From Rhizobium sp. BK251 (GTDB lineage Bacteria > Pseudomonadota > Alphaproteobacteria > Rhizobiales > Rhizobiaceae): a stretch of 64,000 bases of DNA. Made by a program: the position numbers and the translations under genes. The notes below the pieces were generated by a model, which saw only the letters and a list, made by a program, of their open reading frames with translations, had not been told where the DNA came from and did not search any database. This document shows positions 42,309 to 50,889 of the stretch, piece by piece (the first letter of the stretch is position 1; every line of letters begins with the position of its first letter). The stretch lies in assembly GCF_004345245.1 (NCBI RefSeq), contig NZ_SLUQ01000008.1, positions 124,001 to 188,000 of the forward strand, written 5' to 3'.

Positions 42309-43217
42309 CTATCGCTGGCGACCGGATCGCAAGGCCTCGGCGATGCCGACAAAATCCCGCGCCGCCTGCGGCAGACTGGAGCCCTTCCGCCAGACCATGC
42401 CCACCTGCACCACAGGAAGCGAGCCCGAGACGTCCCGGCTTTCGATGCGGTCGCCTTCCAGCGACCACGGGCGGTAGACGAGATCGGGCAGGAGAGCCAC
42501 GCCGGCACCGGTCGCGACCAGACTGCGGACCGCTTCCACCGAGCGGGTGCGAAAGGCGACATGCGGACGGGCGCCGAGGGCGGAAAGCAGCTTGCCCGTG
42601 TTCTCCTCGATTTCGTCGACTGTCAGCATGATCAGCGGCTCACGCGCGATGTCGGCGACCGAGATGATGTCGGCAGAGACCAGCGGATGGCCCATGGGCA
42701 GCCACAGGCGATACGGCGAGGTCTCGAGAATCTCCGCCTGCAGCGCCATGCGGTCGCGCAGGTTCGATATGACCATGACCGCCACATCGAGTTCTCCGCC
42801 GACAAGGAGATGTTCGAGGTAGCCGCCGTTGTCCTCGATGGCGCTCACCTCGACGCCGGGGCAGGCGCGGCGATAGCGCGCCAGAAGATCGGAGAGCACG
42901 TAGCCCGCTACCAGCGATGTGACGCCGATGTTCAGCTTGCCGTTCAGCTCGGTCTGCTTGCCGGAAAAGCTCGTTCGCGCGTCCGACACCGTCGAGAGGA
43001 TCTTCGTGGCATGGCGCAGGAACTGGTGCCCGTTATGCGTGATCGTCAGCCCGCGCGGGTGGCGCTCGAAGAGTTCGACGCCGAGGTCCGTTTCCAGTTC
43101 CTTCAGCGCCTCGGTGACCGAAGATTGGGAAATCGATAGGTTCTGTGCGGCGCGCGTCACCGAGCCCTGCTCGGCCACGGCGACAAAATACTGCAGCTGA
43201 CGAAGCGTGAAGGCCAT
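42309..43217 (-). CDS. LysR-family regulator of the putrescine-type operon
   Basis: The 302-residue LysR regulator has an N-terminal helix-turn-helix at about residues 2-60 (TLRQLQYFVAVAEQGSVTRAAQNLSISQSSVTEALKELE). A two-lobed effector domain follows (GKLNIGVTSLVAGYVLSDLLARYRR, VAVMVISNLRDRM, LIMLTVDEIEENTG). It lies directly upstream of the transporter genes on the same strand, with a T-N11-A palindrome in the gap. It therefore probably activates the operon, perhaps with read-through. The inducer may be putrescine or a metabolite; this is inference. Confidence 0.87.
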   Translation of the reverse strand: MAFTLRQLQYFVAVAEQGSVTRAAQNLSISQSSVTEALKELETDLGVELFERHPRGLTITHNGHQFLRHATKILSTVSDARTSFSGKQTELNGKLNIGVTSLVAGYVLSDLLARYRRACPGVEVSAIEDNGGYLEHLLVGGELDVAVMVISNLRDRMALQAEILETSPYRLWLPMGHPLVSADIISVADIAREPLIMLTVDEIEENTGKLLSALGARPHVAFRTRSVEAVRSLVATGAGVALLPDLVYRPWSLEGDRIESRDVSGSLPVVQVGMVWRKGSSLPQAARDFVGIAEALRSGRQR

Positions 43218-43400
43218 GGCCGGTTAGAGCATGGCCGCGCGCCAAAATCCAGAAGCCAGAACGCCGGCCCATTTCTGGGCTTCGCGTGAATATGGCGTTG
43301 ATTTCCATCTCGACTTAAGCATTCCGAAACGACATTTCTCTAGCGTCCAAGACTGAATTGTATCGCGTTGGAGTGCCGTAATGACGGAGCAGTTGGCGTG

Positions 43401-44219
43401 ATGGCCCTACTGCGCATTTTCCGGCGACCCCGGAAACTGGCCCTGATTGTCGGCGGAATCGCTCTCCTTGGGGGCGCTTCCGGCGCTTTTGCGCTTTATA
43501 TCGGCAAGGACAAGATCCTGCGCATCGCCGCCGGCGGCCCCAATGGAATTTCCTGCACCGACGTCAACCTGGTGACCATCCGCCGTCCGGGCCAATTGTG
43601 GGTTCGCAAATATATAAAGACGGCACCGACCGACGGCATGACGCGCGTGAGGACCGCACTTCGCGTCGCGCGGGCGGTCTACGACACGCAGAAGCCGGAC
43701 CTGGTGCAAGTCGTGGTGCTCGACGAGAGCGGCCCTACCCTGCGTTCCGACATCCGCGGCCGTGCGATCGGCGCCGATGTCGTCTATGTGCCGCATCCGG
43801 AGAAGATGGTGGAAGGCGTCAGCCCGGCACTCTTCACCGCCAAATACTTCAATAGCGCCGCCACCGAAGCCGGCCTCTTTTTCGGCGAGCGCATGGAAAT
43901 GCCGCTCGAAGACATCGAGCATATGAATGCGGCGCTGACCGACCATGACGATTGCGTCGACCCGGTCGCCGCCGAAGCCGCGCTGAAGGCGCCCGCCGCC
44001 AGCAAGGCTGCTCCACCGGCGGAAAAGGGAAGCGGGCCGGCCGAGCATGGCGCCCCGTCACCCTCGAGCGGCCCCGAGATCAGCGAGAATGGCGCTGAGG
44101 CCGACGCTGCGCCAGCCGCCGCCGCGGAATCCGGCTATGCTTCTGCCGGGCAGGAAGCACCCGCGGAAAGCGAAGAAGATCTCGCCACGCTGCCGAAGCC
44201 CGAATCCGAAACGAATTGA
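43401..44219 (+). CDS. membrane-anchored protein of unknown function
   Basis: The product of about 272 residues has one N-terminal transmembrane helix (ALIVGGIALLGGASGAFALYI). A globular region of roughly 140 residues follows (GGPNGISCTDVNLVTIRRPGQLWVR, LRVARAVYDTQKPDLVQVVVLDESGP, IRGRAIGADVVYVPHP), then a long Ala/Pro/Ser/Glu-rich low-complexity tail from about residue 200. I do not recognise a family. MALLRIF at 43401 is taken over the ATG at 43368 because it begins just before the basic flank of the helix. It diverges from the LysR gene and converges on lysS. Confidence 0.7.
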   Translation: MALLRIFRRPRKLALIVGGIALLGGASGAFALYIGKDKILRIAAGGPNGISCTDVNLVTIRRPGQLWVRKYIKTAPTDGMTRVRTALRVARAVYDTQKPDLVQVVVLDESGPTLRSDIRGRAIGADVVYVPHPEKMVEGVSPALFTAKYFNSAATEAGLFFGERMEMPLEDIEHMNAALTDHDDCVDPVAAEAALKAPAASKAAPPAEKGSGPAEHGAPSPSSGPEISENGAEADAAPAAAAESGYASAGQEAPAESEEDLATLPKPESETN

Positions 44220-44225
44220 ATTCCG

Positions 44226-44265
44226 TACCGCTCAAAAAGAAAAGGACCGGTTTTGCCGCCGGTCC
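44226..44265 (-). terminator. intrinsic terminator of the gltX-lysS unit
   Basis: GGACCGG (44244-44250) pairs with CCGGTCC (44259-44265). On the minus strand the stem is followed by TTTTCTTTTT, a strong U-tract. It may also end the convergent gene at 44219, though with a weaker tail on that side. Confidence 0.8.
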
Positions 44266-44292
44266 CTTTCAACGAGATTGTGTATGTTCGGC

Positions 44293-45789
44293 TCAGTCTG
44301 CTTTGCTGCGACGGGCCGGGAATAGGATGACGTCGCGGATCGACGGTGCGTTGGTGAGAAGCATGATCAGACGGTCGACGCCGATGCCGAGACCGCCGGC
44401 GGGTGGCATGCCCTGGTCGATTGCGTCGAGGAATTCGTCGTCCAGCTGCTTTTCCTTTTCGCCGCGGGCGTGCGCCTGCTCGAGCTGCTCCACCATGCGG
44501 CGGCGCTGCTCTTCCGGGTCGTTGAGCTCGGAGAATGCGTTACCGAGTTCCCAGGCGTTGCAATAGGTCTCAAAGCGCTCGACGAGGCGCGGCTCGCCCG
44601 GGACTTCCTTGGCGAAGGGGGAGATATCCTTCGGGAAGTGCGTTACGTGGCTCGGCTGGATCAGCGTGCCCTCGACCTTCTCCTCGAAGATGAAGGCAAG
44701 GCATTCGCCCCAGGTCCAGTCCTTCTCGACCTCGAAACCGGCGGCCTTGGCGGCGGCGCGGGCTTCCTCATCGGTCTTCATGGCAAGGAAGTCGATGCCG
44801 GTCACGTCCTTGACGGCATCGGGCATCGGCACGCGCTTGAACGGACCCTTGAAGGAGATTTCCTTGTCGCCGAAGGCGAATTCGGTCTTGCCGTGGATCG
44901 AGAGAGCGAGCGTCTCGAACAGGCGCTCGACGAGGTCCATGATGTCCTCGTAGTCGGCATAGGCCCAGTAGCACTCCATCATCGTGAATTCTGGATTGTG
45001 CCGGGTGGAAACGCCTTCGTTGCGGAAGTTGCGGTTGATTTCGAACACCTTGTCGGTAAGGCCCGAGACCAGCGTGCGCTTCAGGAACAGTTCCGGCGCG
45101 ATACGCAGGTACATGTCGAGCTTGAGCGTGTTGTGATGCGTCTTGAAGGGTTCGGCGGTCGCGCCGCCATAGACCGAATGCAGCATCGGCGTCTCGACTT
45201 CCATGAAGCCGTCGTTTTCCATGAAGCGACGGATGCCGGAAACGATCTTCGAACGCTGCTGGAAGCGCAGCTTCGATTCCTCGTTGGTCATGATGTCGAG
45301 ATGGCGCTTGCGATAGCGGATCTCGATGTCGGAAATGCCGTGCCACTTCTCCGGCATGGGGAGCAGCGACTTGGTCAGCATGGTGATTTCGCGGGCGTTG
45401 ATAGACAGCTCGCCACGCTTGGTGCGACGCACAGTGCCGGTGACGCCGATGATGTCGCCGATATCGATCATGCCCAGCATGTTGCGGGCTTCCTCGGGCG
45501 TTACGTCCTTGTGGCTGAAGATCTGGATCTTGCCGCCGGCGTCATGGATGTCCATGAACATGCCGGAGTTGCGCGACGAGTAGACGCGGCCGGCGACCGT
45601 CACGACGTCCTGTGTCTCCGTGTCCGGCTCAAGGCCTTCGTATTTCGCGGCCAGCTCGGCATTGGTCATCGTGCGATGGAAGTGGGCCGGATAGACCTCG
45701 CCGATCTGCTCGCGCAGCAGCTTCAGCTTCTGGGCGCGCACTTCGGTCGCGTCGGAGGAGAGGGCGGCGGTTTCGGTCTTGTTGTTCAT
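44293..45789 (-). CDS. lysS: lysyl-tRNA synthetase, class II
   Basis: The 498-residue enzyme charges tRNA-Lys. An N-terminal OB-fold anticodon-binding domain (VTVAGRVYSSRNSGMFMDIHDAGGKIQIFS) is followed by the class II core. Motif 2 is seen in FRNEGVSTRHNPEFTMMECY and motif 3 in GLGIGVDRLIMLL. Length and order are typical. The start codon at 45789 lies 16 bases after the gltX stop on the same strand, so gltX and lysS form an operon ended by the hairpin at 44226-44265. Confidence 0.97.
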   Translation of the reverse strand: MNNKTETAALSSDATEVRAQKLKLLREQIGEVYPAHFHRTMTNAELAAKYEGLEPDTETQDVVTVAGRVYSSRNSGMFMDIHDAGGKIQIFSHKDVTPEEARNMLGMIDIGDIIGVTGTVRRTKRGELSINAREITMLTKSLLPMPEKWHGISDIEIRYRKRHLDIMTNEESKLRFQQRSKIVSGIRRFMENDGFMEVETPMLHSVYGGATAEPFKTHHNTLKLDMYLRIAPELFLKRTLVSGLTDKVFEINRNFRNEGVSTRHNPEFTMMECYWAYADYEDIMDLVERLFETLALSIHGKTEFAFGDKEISFKGPFKRVPMPDAVKDVTGIDFLAMKTDEEARAAAKAAGFEVEKDWTWGECLAFIFEEKVEGTLIQPSHVTHFPKDISPFAKEVPGEPRLVERFETYCNAWELGNAFSELNDPEEQRRRMVEQLEQAHARGEKEKQLDDEFLDAIDQGMPPAGGLGIGVDRLIMLLTNAPSIRDVILFPARRSKAD

Positions 45790-45805
45790 GGTTCAAGCGT
45801 CCGAT

Positions 45806-47263
45806 TCAGTTCTTCGGGCCGACGAGCGAGGCAACGGTCTGGGCGGCAAGTTTCAGCCGCTGGCGCACGACGGCACGGCCGAGGATTGCCATGGAATCGA
45901 AGAGGGGCAGCGAGCGTGATGAGCCGGACATCGCGACGAACAGCGGCGCCACCACGACCTTCAGCTTCTTGCCCATGCGGTCTGCGACGGCGCGCAGCTC
46001 CGCCTCGATCGATTCAACATTCCATTCCAGTATCTTTTCAAGATCCGGCTGAACTGTATTGAGGATTTCGAGCAATTCTTCCGGCGTCGACTTGATGCGG
46101 GCAAACGCCGAGGGATCGAGATTGAGCTCCGACTTCAGAAGGAAGCCCATGAGGTCCGGCAGTTCGCCGAGCTTGGAAATGCGCGACTGCGACAGCTTCA
46201 GGCCCTGGTGCAGCCGATCGTTCTCCATCGCCCAGGTCAGCACGCGCTGCTGGAATTCCTCTTCCGAAAGCTTCTCGCGGATCCACCGGCCGTTCAGCCA
46301 GTCGAGCTTCTGGATGTCGAAGATCGCGCCTGCCTTGGAGAGGTTTTCCGGATCGAACTTTCCGGCGAATTCGTCCATCGTCAACAGTTCTTCGCCTTCG
46401 GCGATCTGGACGAAGAACAGGCCGAGGAAATTCATCAGCGCCTCGGGGATATAGCCGAGGGCCGAATAATAGGAGATCGAGGTCGGGTTCTTACGCTTCG
46501 ACAGCTTGGATTTGTCAGCGTTGCGCATCAGCGACAGGTGCATGAAGACGGGCTGCTCCCAGCCGAAATAGCGATAGAGCAGGATGTGCTTCGGCACGGA
46601 TGCCAGCCATTCCTCGCCGCGCGCGACATGGGTGATCTTCATCAGATGGTCGTCGATGACGTTCGCCATGTGGTAGGTCGGCATGCCGTCGCCCTTGATC
46701 AGCACCTGCATGTCCACCGAGTCCCAGGGGATGCTGACTTCGCCGTAAACGCCGTCGGTGAAGTCGCAGGAGCCCTCGGTCGGGATCTTCATGCGGATGA
46801 CGGAGCTTTCGCCCGCTGCCATCTTGGACGTGACCTCCTCGGCCGTAAGGGTCAGGCAGAGACCATCGTATTTCGGCGCCTTGCCGGCGGCGCGCTGGGC
46901 TTCACGCATCTGCTCCAGGCGCTCGGGCGTGCAGAAACAGCGGAAGGCGTGGCCCTTGTCCAGGAGTTCCTGGGCATAGGGCTGGTACATCGACTTGCGG
47001 TCGCTCTGGCGATAAGGGCCATATGGGCCGCCGATATCCGGACCTTCCTTCCATTCCAACCCGCACCACTTCAGCGCGTCCAGCACCTTCGTCTCGAATT
47101 CCGGCGTCGAGCGGGTCGCATCCGTATCCTCGATACGCAGGATGAATTCGCCGCCGTGCTTCTTGGCGAAGAGGTAGTTGAACAGCGCTATATAGGCGGT
47201 GCCGACATGCGGCTCGCCGGTCGGGGAGGGTGCAATGCGGACGCGGACGCCGGAGGTTGTCAT
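45806..47263 (-). CDS. gltX: glutamyl-tRNA synthetase
   Basis: The 485-residue class I enzyme activates glutamate for tRNA-Glu. The HIGH-type signature is APSPTGEPHVGTAY and the KMSKS-type loop is KLSKRKNP. The C-terminal helical anticodon domain runs to the end. In alphaproteobacteria that lack glutaminyl-tRNA synthetase, GluRS often also makes Glu-tRNA-Gln and some genomes carry two gltX genes; which copy this is cannot be told here. It is co-directional with lysS. No promoter is obvious in the upstream gap. Confidence 0.95.
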   Translation of the reverse strand: MTTSGVRVRIAPSPTGEPHVGTAYIALFNYLFAKKHGGEFILRIEDTDATRSTPEFETKVLDALKWCGLEWKEGPDIGGPYGPYRQSDRKSMYQPYAQELLDKGHAFRCFCTPERLEQMREAQRAAGKAPKYDGLCLTLTAEEVTSKMAAGESSVIRMKIPTEGSCDFTDGVYGEVSIPWDSVDMQVLIKGDGMPTYHMANVIDDHLMKITHVARGEEWLASVPKHILLYRYFGWEQPVFMHLSLMRNADKSKLSKRKNPTSISYYSALGYIPEALMNFLGLFFVQIAEGEELLTMDEFAGKFDPENLSKAGAIFDIQKLDWLNGRWIREKLSEEEFQQRVLTWAMENDRLHQGLKLSQSRISKLGELPDLMGFLLKSELNLDPSAFARIKSTPEELLEILNTVQPDLEKILEWNVESIEAELRAVADRMGKKLKVVVAPLFVAMSGSSRSLPLFDSMAILGRAVVRQRLKLAAQTVASLVGPKN

Positions 47264-47626
47264 CTTTTTTGCCCGTTATGAGATGCAGGCGGCATCGCTG
47301 GGAGCGCGCCAGCCGCCATGGATGCGAATGTCTGGATCAGGAAAACCACCGCGGGAGGGTCGAAACCCGGAATGATCGGCCGATTTTCCGCTCGGCTGGC
47401 CTTAGGCCATATTCAACCGTGCGCGTCAAGGAAAACCGGTCGGCGGCGGCTGAGCGGACCGGCCAGACAAAGAGCAATGCCGTTGCCGACGAGGATGATC
47501 GGCAGCGAAAGCGGCGGTTCGAGCCGAAGGCGTACCGTTTACCTGTCAATGCGGCTGGACAATGCCGGATGCGAGACTAGGCTCAACCGGAGGGCGATTG
47601 CCTGACGCGCGAGGGAGAGATCTTAG
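47264..47626. other. 363-base divergent gap between gltX and gpx
   Basis: I find no credible gene in this stretch. The small frames present are Arg/Ser-rich and have no family look. A weak 6-bp pairing CCGGTC/GACCGG occurs near 47435-47461. It must hold the promoters for gltX and for the glutathione peroxidase gene, but I cannot locate them with confidence. Confidence 0.4.
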
Positions 47627-48175
47627 ATGAGCGAGCTTTTGCATGTGCCGGTAAAGCTGGCGGACGGGCGTGAAACGACGCTGAACGAGTACAAGGGTAA
47701 GGTGATGCTGGTCGTCAACGTCGCCTCCAAATGCGGCTTCACCAACCAGTATGACGGCATGGAAAAGCTGTACGAGGACAGGCGCGACCGCGGCTTTGTC
47801 ATCGCAGCCTTCCCCGCCAACAACTTCAAGGGCCAGGAGCCCGGCACGAACGAGGAGATCGTCGCGTTCTGCAGCACGACCTATAACGTGACGTTTCCGA
47901 TCTTCTCGAAGATCTCTGTCAAGGGGGAGGACCAGCACCCGCTCTACAGGCAACTCACGGGTTCGGGCGTTACGGCGACGGGCGATGAGCCGATGAGGCA
48001 AAGGCTGCGCGCCAACGGGATCGAGGCGGAGGATCGAACCGAAATTCTCTGGAACTTCGAAAAATTCCTGATCGGGCGCAATGGCGAGGTCGTCGCCCGC
48101 TTCGCGCCCGATGTGGCGCCCGAAGATCAAAGGCTTGTCTCTGCGGTCGACCGGGAGCTCGCGAAAGCCGGCTGA
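47627..48175 (+). CDS. glutathione/thioredoxin peroxidase (Cys-type GPx)
   Basis: The 182-residue thioredoxin-fold peroxidase of the GPx family has peroxidatic Cys36 in NVASKCGFTNQY. The Gln is in FPANNFKGQEPG and the Trp in WNFEKFLIG, which complete the catalytic tetrad; Cys82 in AFCSTTY is the likely resolving Cys. Cysteine-type bacterial GPx proteins with this second Cys usually use thioredoxin. It reduces hydrogen or lipid peroxides in the cytoplasm. It is a single gene, convergent with the TerC gene, with a GC hairpin between. Confidence 0.92.
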   Translation: MSELLHVPVKLADGRETTLNEYKGKVMLVVNVASKCGFTNQYDGMEKLYEDRRDRGFVIAAFPANNFKGQEPGTNEEIVAFCSTTYNVTFPIFSKISVKGEDQHPLYRQLTGSGVTATGDEPMRQRLRANGIEAEDRTEILWNFEKFLIGRNGEVVARFAPDVAPEDQRLVSAVDRELAKAG

Positions 48176-48204
48176 TCAAACAGCCTGATGATTGTTCAAT
48201 TGCA

Positions 48205-48233
48205 GCCGGGCGCGGCCGTCGACCGCGCCCGGC
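48205..48233. terminator. 11-bp GC hairpin between gpx and the TerC gene
   Basis: GCCGGGCGCGG and CCGCGCCCGGC are perfect arms around a 7-base loop between two convergent stops. Neither side has a U-tract, so it may serve both directions weakly. Confidence 0.5.
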
Positions 48234-48246
48234 TCGCTTGCGGTCG

Positions 48247-48993
48247 TCAATGACCGCCGGCGGCTCTCTTGCGCCTGTTGCGCGCCACCATGTTCAGCAC
48301 TTCGACCAGCGCCGAGAAGGCCATCGCGGCGTAGACGTATCCCTTCGGAACATGGAAGCCCATGCCGTCGGCGATCAGCGTCGTGCCGATCATCAGCAGG
48401 AAGGCGAGCGCCAGCATGACGATCGTCGGATTGCGCTCGATGAAGTTTGCGAGCGGCGTCGCAGCAAACAGCATGACCGTAACGGCGACGATAACGGCGA
48501 CCACCATGATCGGGACGTGCGGCGTCATGCCTACGGCGGTGATGATGCTGTCCACCGAGAAGACGAGGTCGAGCAGCAGGATCTGGCCGATCGCAGCGGC
48601 GAAGCCGGTCGTCGCGGAACTCGCGATGAAATCCTCCTGATGATCGGCGGGATCGACGTTGTGATGGATTTCCTTCGTCGCCTTCCAGACAAGGAAGAGG
48701 CCACCGGCGATGAGGATGATGTCCTTCCAGGAGAAGCCGTGACCGAAGAGCTCGAAAACCGGTTCGGTCAGCTGGACGATCCAGGCAACCGTGCCCAGCA
48801 GCGCAAGACGCATGACGAGGGCAAGCCCGATGCCGATGCGCCGCGCCTTTTCGCGATTTTCGGGCGGAAGCTTATTGGTCAGGATCGAGATGAAGATCAG
48901 GTTGTCGATGCCGAGAACGACTTCCATGGTCACGAGGGTGACAAGCGCCACCCAGGCAGCCGGATCCTGGAGAAGCTGCATTATTTCCTGCAT
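48247..48993 (-). CDS. TerC-family integral membrane protein
   Basis: The 248-residue TerC/YjbE-type membrane protein has about seven helices. Acidic intramembrane motifs are GIDNLIFISILTNKLP in the second segment and LLDLVFSVDSIITAVGM in the fifth. Related proteins are linked to tellurite resistance and manganese export; the role here is not proven. The frame opens to 49029, but MQEIMQLL at 48993 has AAGGGGG about 10 bases upstream and is the usual beginning. It is single-gene with no metal riboswitch that I can see. Confidence 0.88.
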   Translation of the reverse strand: MQEIMQLLQDPAAWVALVTLVTMEVVLGIDNLIFISILTNKLPPENREKARRIGIGLALVMRLALLGTVAWIVQLTEPVFELFGHGFSWKDIILIAGGLFLVWKATKEIHHNVDPADHQEDFIASSATTGFAAAIGQILLLDLVFSVDSIITAVGMTPHVPIMVVAVIVAVTVMLFAATPLANFIERNPTIVMLALAFLLMIGTTLIADGMGFHVPKGYVYAAMAFSALVEVLNMVARNRRKRAAGGH

Positions 48994-49098
48994 CGGCGAG
49001 TTACCCCCTTGCGCCAAAAGATTGTCCACGCTGCCAATTTAAGCATGGCGTGGCGCCGGGCAAGCGGCGCAAGGGGATATACGAAAGCGCGGTCGCTT

Positions 49099-49938
49099 CT
49101 ATTCCCTGATCGGGAGCCAAATTTCCGTAAGGCCCATACCGGTGTGCGGGTCGAAGCGCTCGTCGTAGCGCTCGAACATGTCCGGCATGTCGCCACAGCG
49201 AAGGCCGGATTCCGGCAGCCATGTACCGAAGATCTGCCCGCAGGTCGACTTTATCTCGGAGACGTGACCCCGGTGGGCGAAGACGGCGTAGCGCTGCGCC
49301 GGCAGCTTCAGCGTGGAAAATCCGCGGGGCAGGTCGTCGGCGGCCGTCACTTCCACGGCAGCCATGTAGCGGAAGCCGTCGGTCTGACCCTCGGCATGGG
49401 TGCAAACGCCGAAGGCCGCGTCACTCACCTGATCGGGAATATTGCCAAAGTGCATGTTGAACCTTTGCCAGAGCGAGGGAATTTTTTCGGTGTGCTCGAA
49501 GGAATAATCTTCGGCAAGTCCGGCAAGCAGCATTGCCGGCTGGTCGACGAAGCGCGGGGCTTCGAGTTTCGGGAGGCGCGTGTCGTCCATTCTGATCGGT
49601 TCCATCAGGTCGAGGTTTCGTGCGTGCCCTTGCCTGCGAACCGCTTCCGGCGTCACGCCGAACTGGTCGCGGAAGGCGCGGGTGAATGCCTCGTGCGAGC
49701 CGTAGCCCGCATCGAGCGCAACCTCGAGAATGTTTGCCGTGCCATCGGCGAGGACACGTGCAGCGCCGCTCAGGCGCCGTGCCCGGATATAGCCGCTGAT
49801 CGAGTGGCCGGTCACGCTGCCGAAGACGCGCGACAGGTGAAAGCGCGAAAGCCCGGCTGCGTCGGATATCTCCTCCAGCGATATATCGCTTGCAAAATGG
49901 CTCTCGATGAACCAGACCGCCCTCTTGATGGCACTCAT
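49099..49938 (-). CDS. AraC-family regulator with GyrI-like effector domain
   Basis: The 279-residue protein has an N-terminal AraC/XylS double helix-turn-helix at residues 5-105 (AVWFIESHFASDISLEEISDAAGLSRFHLSRVFG, GYGSHEAFTRAFRDQFGVTPEAVRR). A C-terminal GyrI/SbmC-like small-molecule domain follows (EIWLPI at the end, PAQRYAVFAHRGHVSEI in the middle). This is the Rob/BmrR-type layout that often senses cationic or hydrophobic drugs. It lies beside a TetR-EmrAB locus, but on its own transcript. Targets are unknown. Confidence 0.87.
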   Translation of the reverse strand: MSAIKRAVWFIESHFASDISLEEISDAAGLSRFHLSRVFGSVTGHSISGYIRARRLSGAARVLADGTANILEVALDAGYGSHEAFTRAFRDQFGVTPEAVRRQGHARNLDLMEPIRMDDTRLPKLEAPRFVDQPAMLLAGLAEDYSFEHTEKIPSLWQRFNMHFGNIPDQVSDAAFGVCTHAEGQTDGFRYMAAVEVTAADDLPRGFSTLKLPAQRYAVFAHRGHVSEIKSTCGQIFGTWLPESGLRCGDMPDMFERYDERFDPHTGMGLTEIWLPIRE

Positions 49939-50068
49939 TTAATTCCCTCGGTTGCCGGACGATTCATAAGCGTTCGCCGGCAGTCGGGTTTGATCGCCGT
50001 TGCTGGATTATAGCGTGTGGAATGGTTGACGCGCGCAGAAATCGGCACGCCGGGATATGCCTGTCAGG

Positions 50069-50755
50069 TCAGGCGGTCGGGCGGGTGCCCGTGCCATAGG
50101 CGGCCATGAAGACGCGAACTGCGCCATGGACCACCCGATGCATCTCTTCCCGTGACGGTGGCTCCATCGCACCGAAGAGGCGCAGCTTGAAGAAGCTGCC
50201 GCTCGAAAGTTCGAGGAACTGGCGGGCCGCCAGGTCGATATCGTCGATTGCGACGCGACCCTCGGCCACCTGCCGCTGGAGATAGTCGTACATGACGGTC
50301 CGGATGTTCTCCGGCCCCGTGAAGAAGCGCTGGCACAGGCCCGGCATGCGATCCCGGACACCGAGGACGGTCCGCATCGCGTCCATCACCTTGTCGGTCG
50401 TCATGTGCGCGACAAAGGTCATGCCGAAATCGTAGAGAGCTTCCTCGACCGTGCTCTTTTCCGCGAGTGCGGTGCGAACGCTGGCCACGAACTCGGCACG
50501 CTCGGTCTCGACCATTGCCGCGAACAGGTCTTCCTTGTTCGCGAAATAGACATAGAGCGTGCCCTTGGAAACACCGGCCTCGCGCGTGACGTCGTTCATG
50601 CTGGCCGCATCGAAGCCGAATTTCATGAAAGCACGCTTCGCGCCTTCGAGAATCTGCTGGCGCTTGGCCGGGTCCTCGCCCGCCGCCCACCGTCCGCCCG
50701 TTGCCGGGGCGGCGTTCGCTGTCTCGTTTTCCAGTTGCGTCGTCTTGTTGTTCAT
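50069..50755 (-). CDS. TetR-family repressor of EmrAB-type efflux genes
   Basis: The 228-residue TetR protein has its helix-turn-helix at about residues 30-80 (ILEGAKRAFMKFGFDAASMNDVTREAGVSKGTLYVYFANKEDLF) and an AefR-like C-terminal domain with a phenylalanine-rich end (LELSSGSFFKLRLFG). It diverges from the HlyD-MFS pair over 134 bases carrying two near-identical operators. The family norm is repression of the efflux genes and of itself until a pump substrate binds. The drug or plant-derived inducer is unknown. Confidence 0.88.
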   Translation of the reverse strand: MNNKTTQLENETANAAPATGGRWAAGEDPAKRQQILEGAKRAFMKFGFDAASMNDVTREAGVSKGTLYVYFANKEDLFAAMVETERAEFVASVRTALAEKSTVEEALYDFGMTFVAHMTTDKVMDAMRTVLGVRDRMPGLCQRFFTGPENIRTVMYDYLQRQVAEGRVAIDDIDLAARQFLELSSGSFFKLRLFGAMEPPSREEMHRVVHGAVRVFMAAYGTGTRPTA

Positions 50756-50782
50756 GACCGGTTTCGAAAAATCTTTACGAAA

Positions 50783-50860
50783 TCGAACTGATTGGTTCGA
50801 TGCATCTTGATATGAGGGTAAAAACCCTTTATGTCAACTAAACCGAACCGTTCAGTTCGA
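50783..50860. promoter_or_regulatory. two opposed 18-bp TetR operators flanking the efflux promoter
   Basis: Site 1 TCGAACTGATTGGTTCGA (50783-50800) and site 2 at 50843-50860 share TCGAACTGA-N2-GGTTCG when site 2 is read on the minus strand. Centres are 60 bp apart. A -35-like TTGATA (50807-50812) and -10-like TATGTC (50830-50835) lie between them. GGGTAAAAACCC is a small palindrome in the spacer. Looping repression is possible. Confidence 0.7.
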
Positions 50861-50889
50861 TCATTTTTACTCGATCTCGGTGTTTTCGC

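Noticed and set aside
44470..46062. 530-codon plus-strand open frame opposite lysS/gltX
   Set aside because: It is antisense to two universal tRNA synthetase genes and has no recognisable domain.
47337..47549. Small minus-strand frame in the gltX/gpx gap
   Set aside because: It is rich in Arg/Ser, has no ribosome site and no family resemblance.
48205..48233. Possible riboswitch or yybP-ykoY-like leader for the TerC gene
   Set aside because: The structured element lies at the 3' end of the TerC gene between convergent stops, not in its leader, and is a simple hairpin.
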